A stretch of DNA of 5,925 nucleotides from JAIYDJ01 sp031398695 (GTDB lineage Bacteria > Pseudomonadota > Alphaproteobacteria > Rhodobacterales > Rhodobacteraceae): positions 1 through 5,925 of the forward strand of contig JANNNU010000220.1 of assembly GCA_031398695.1 (NCBI GenBank). The letters are read 5' to 3'. Below the pieces are notes generated by a model, which had not been told where the DNA came from, searched no databases, and saw nothing but the letters and a program-made list of their open reading frames with translations. Both the position numbers and the translations under genes were made by a program. Below are positions 5,614 through 5,925 of the stretch, piece after piece. The first letter of the stretch is position 1. Every line of letters starts with the position of its first letter.

Positions 5614-5925
5614 GTGGTCATCACGGGTCATGCCCGGCGGCACGTTTGCAAGGGTGTGGCCGTACGGGTACAGGACCAGACGACCCGTCGTGTGGAAACT
5701 GATCGCCGCCCGGATCTGCTGCCGACCGCCCACGACACGGCTCTTCACGAAGTCGCTGAAGGCGCGGGTCTCCGGTGCGGACAGAGCCCGGGGCCCGCGA
5801 TAGCGCGAGCTCGACGGCGTCACGCTGGACCCACCACAACAGCCCCACCTGTAGGAGTAGTTGCGATTGAGGTCGGTCCCGACAGCGCTGGAACCCGGGG
5901 TCGGCTGGCGGTTCTTGCGCCAGTT
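5611..5925 (-). CDS. Internal fragment of an M14 zinc carboxypeptidase, actinobacterial type
   Basis: From the right edge the minus strand is open in frame for 105 residues of a secreted-type zinc carboxypeptidase. It reads NWRKNRQPTPGSSAVGTDLNRNYSYRWGCCGG (split here as NWRKNRQPTPGSSAVG, TDLNRNYSYRWGCCGG), then YRGPRALSAPETRAFSDFV, ISFHTTGRLVLYPYGHT and VPPGMTRDDHA. DLNRN holds the Asn-Arg pair that binds the substrate carboxylate, and SFHT holds the third zinc-binding histidine. The first zinc motif (HxxE) would lie beyond the right edge. The catalytic glutamate would lie past the left end, which is lost at the join. Close resemblance to Streptomyces-like carboxypeptidases is from memory of the family. 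The family identity is firm; the biological reality of its position here is doubtful. Confidence 0.85.

Noticed and set aside
4374..5624. 416-codon minus-strand open frame opposite the hydroxylase large subunit
   Set aside because: It is a shadow frame: the plus-strand frame carries the clear family motifs, while this one is His/Arg/Gly-rich without recognisable domains.
5611..5702. Last 30 codons of the large-subunit frame as a genuine C-terminus
   Set aside because: They have no resemblance to the enzyme family and are the antisense of conserved carboxypeptidase codons.

Overview
The window reads as high-GC alphaproteobacterial DNA, most likely from the order Rhodobacterales. This rests on the hook protein and motor protein sequences, the gene order motB-flgE-flgK, and CtrA-box-like sites in front of the flagellar genes. 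The last ~315 bases do not fit. They encode an internal piece of an actinobacterial-type zinc carboxypeptidase and abut the rest inside a gene, so the window is probably chimeric at its right end.

Positions 1-3306, minus strand: a flagellar block read from right to left, motB (stator, proton channel and peptidoglycan anchor), flgE (hook protein) and flgK (hook-filament junction protein, cut by the left edge). flgE and flgK are 15 bases apart and surely co-transcribed. motB and flgE each have an intergenic region (88 and 112 bases). Each region carries one near-match to the CtrA consensus TTAA-N7-TTAAC, about 45-70 bases upstream of the start codon. Together these suggest CtrA control of hook and motor genes.

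Positions 3395-5610: a separate metabolic module. A TetR/AcrR-type repressor gene on the minus strand diverges from two plus-strand genes for a molybdenum hydroxylase of the isoquinoline 1-oxidoreductase type: a small subunit with two [2Fe-2S] clusters and a large molybdopterin-binding subunit with a Tat-like leader. The 72-base divergent gap holds a TTGACA -35 box and short inverted repeats where the repressor could bind. The two subunits would form one enzyme, with the large subunit oxidising an aldehyde or N-heterocycle and the iron-sulfur subunit passing electrons on; the substrate cannot be read from the sequence.

Positions about 5600-5925: the large-subunit gene stops matching its family after about 360 codons. 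From 5611 to the right edge the minus strand reads in frame as 105 residues of an M14 carboxypeptidase, truncated at both ends. The simplest reading is an assembly or amplification chimera; a real rearrangement with foreign DNA is less likely but not excluded. I found no RNA genes, CRISPR arrays, insertion sequences or integrase genes.
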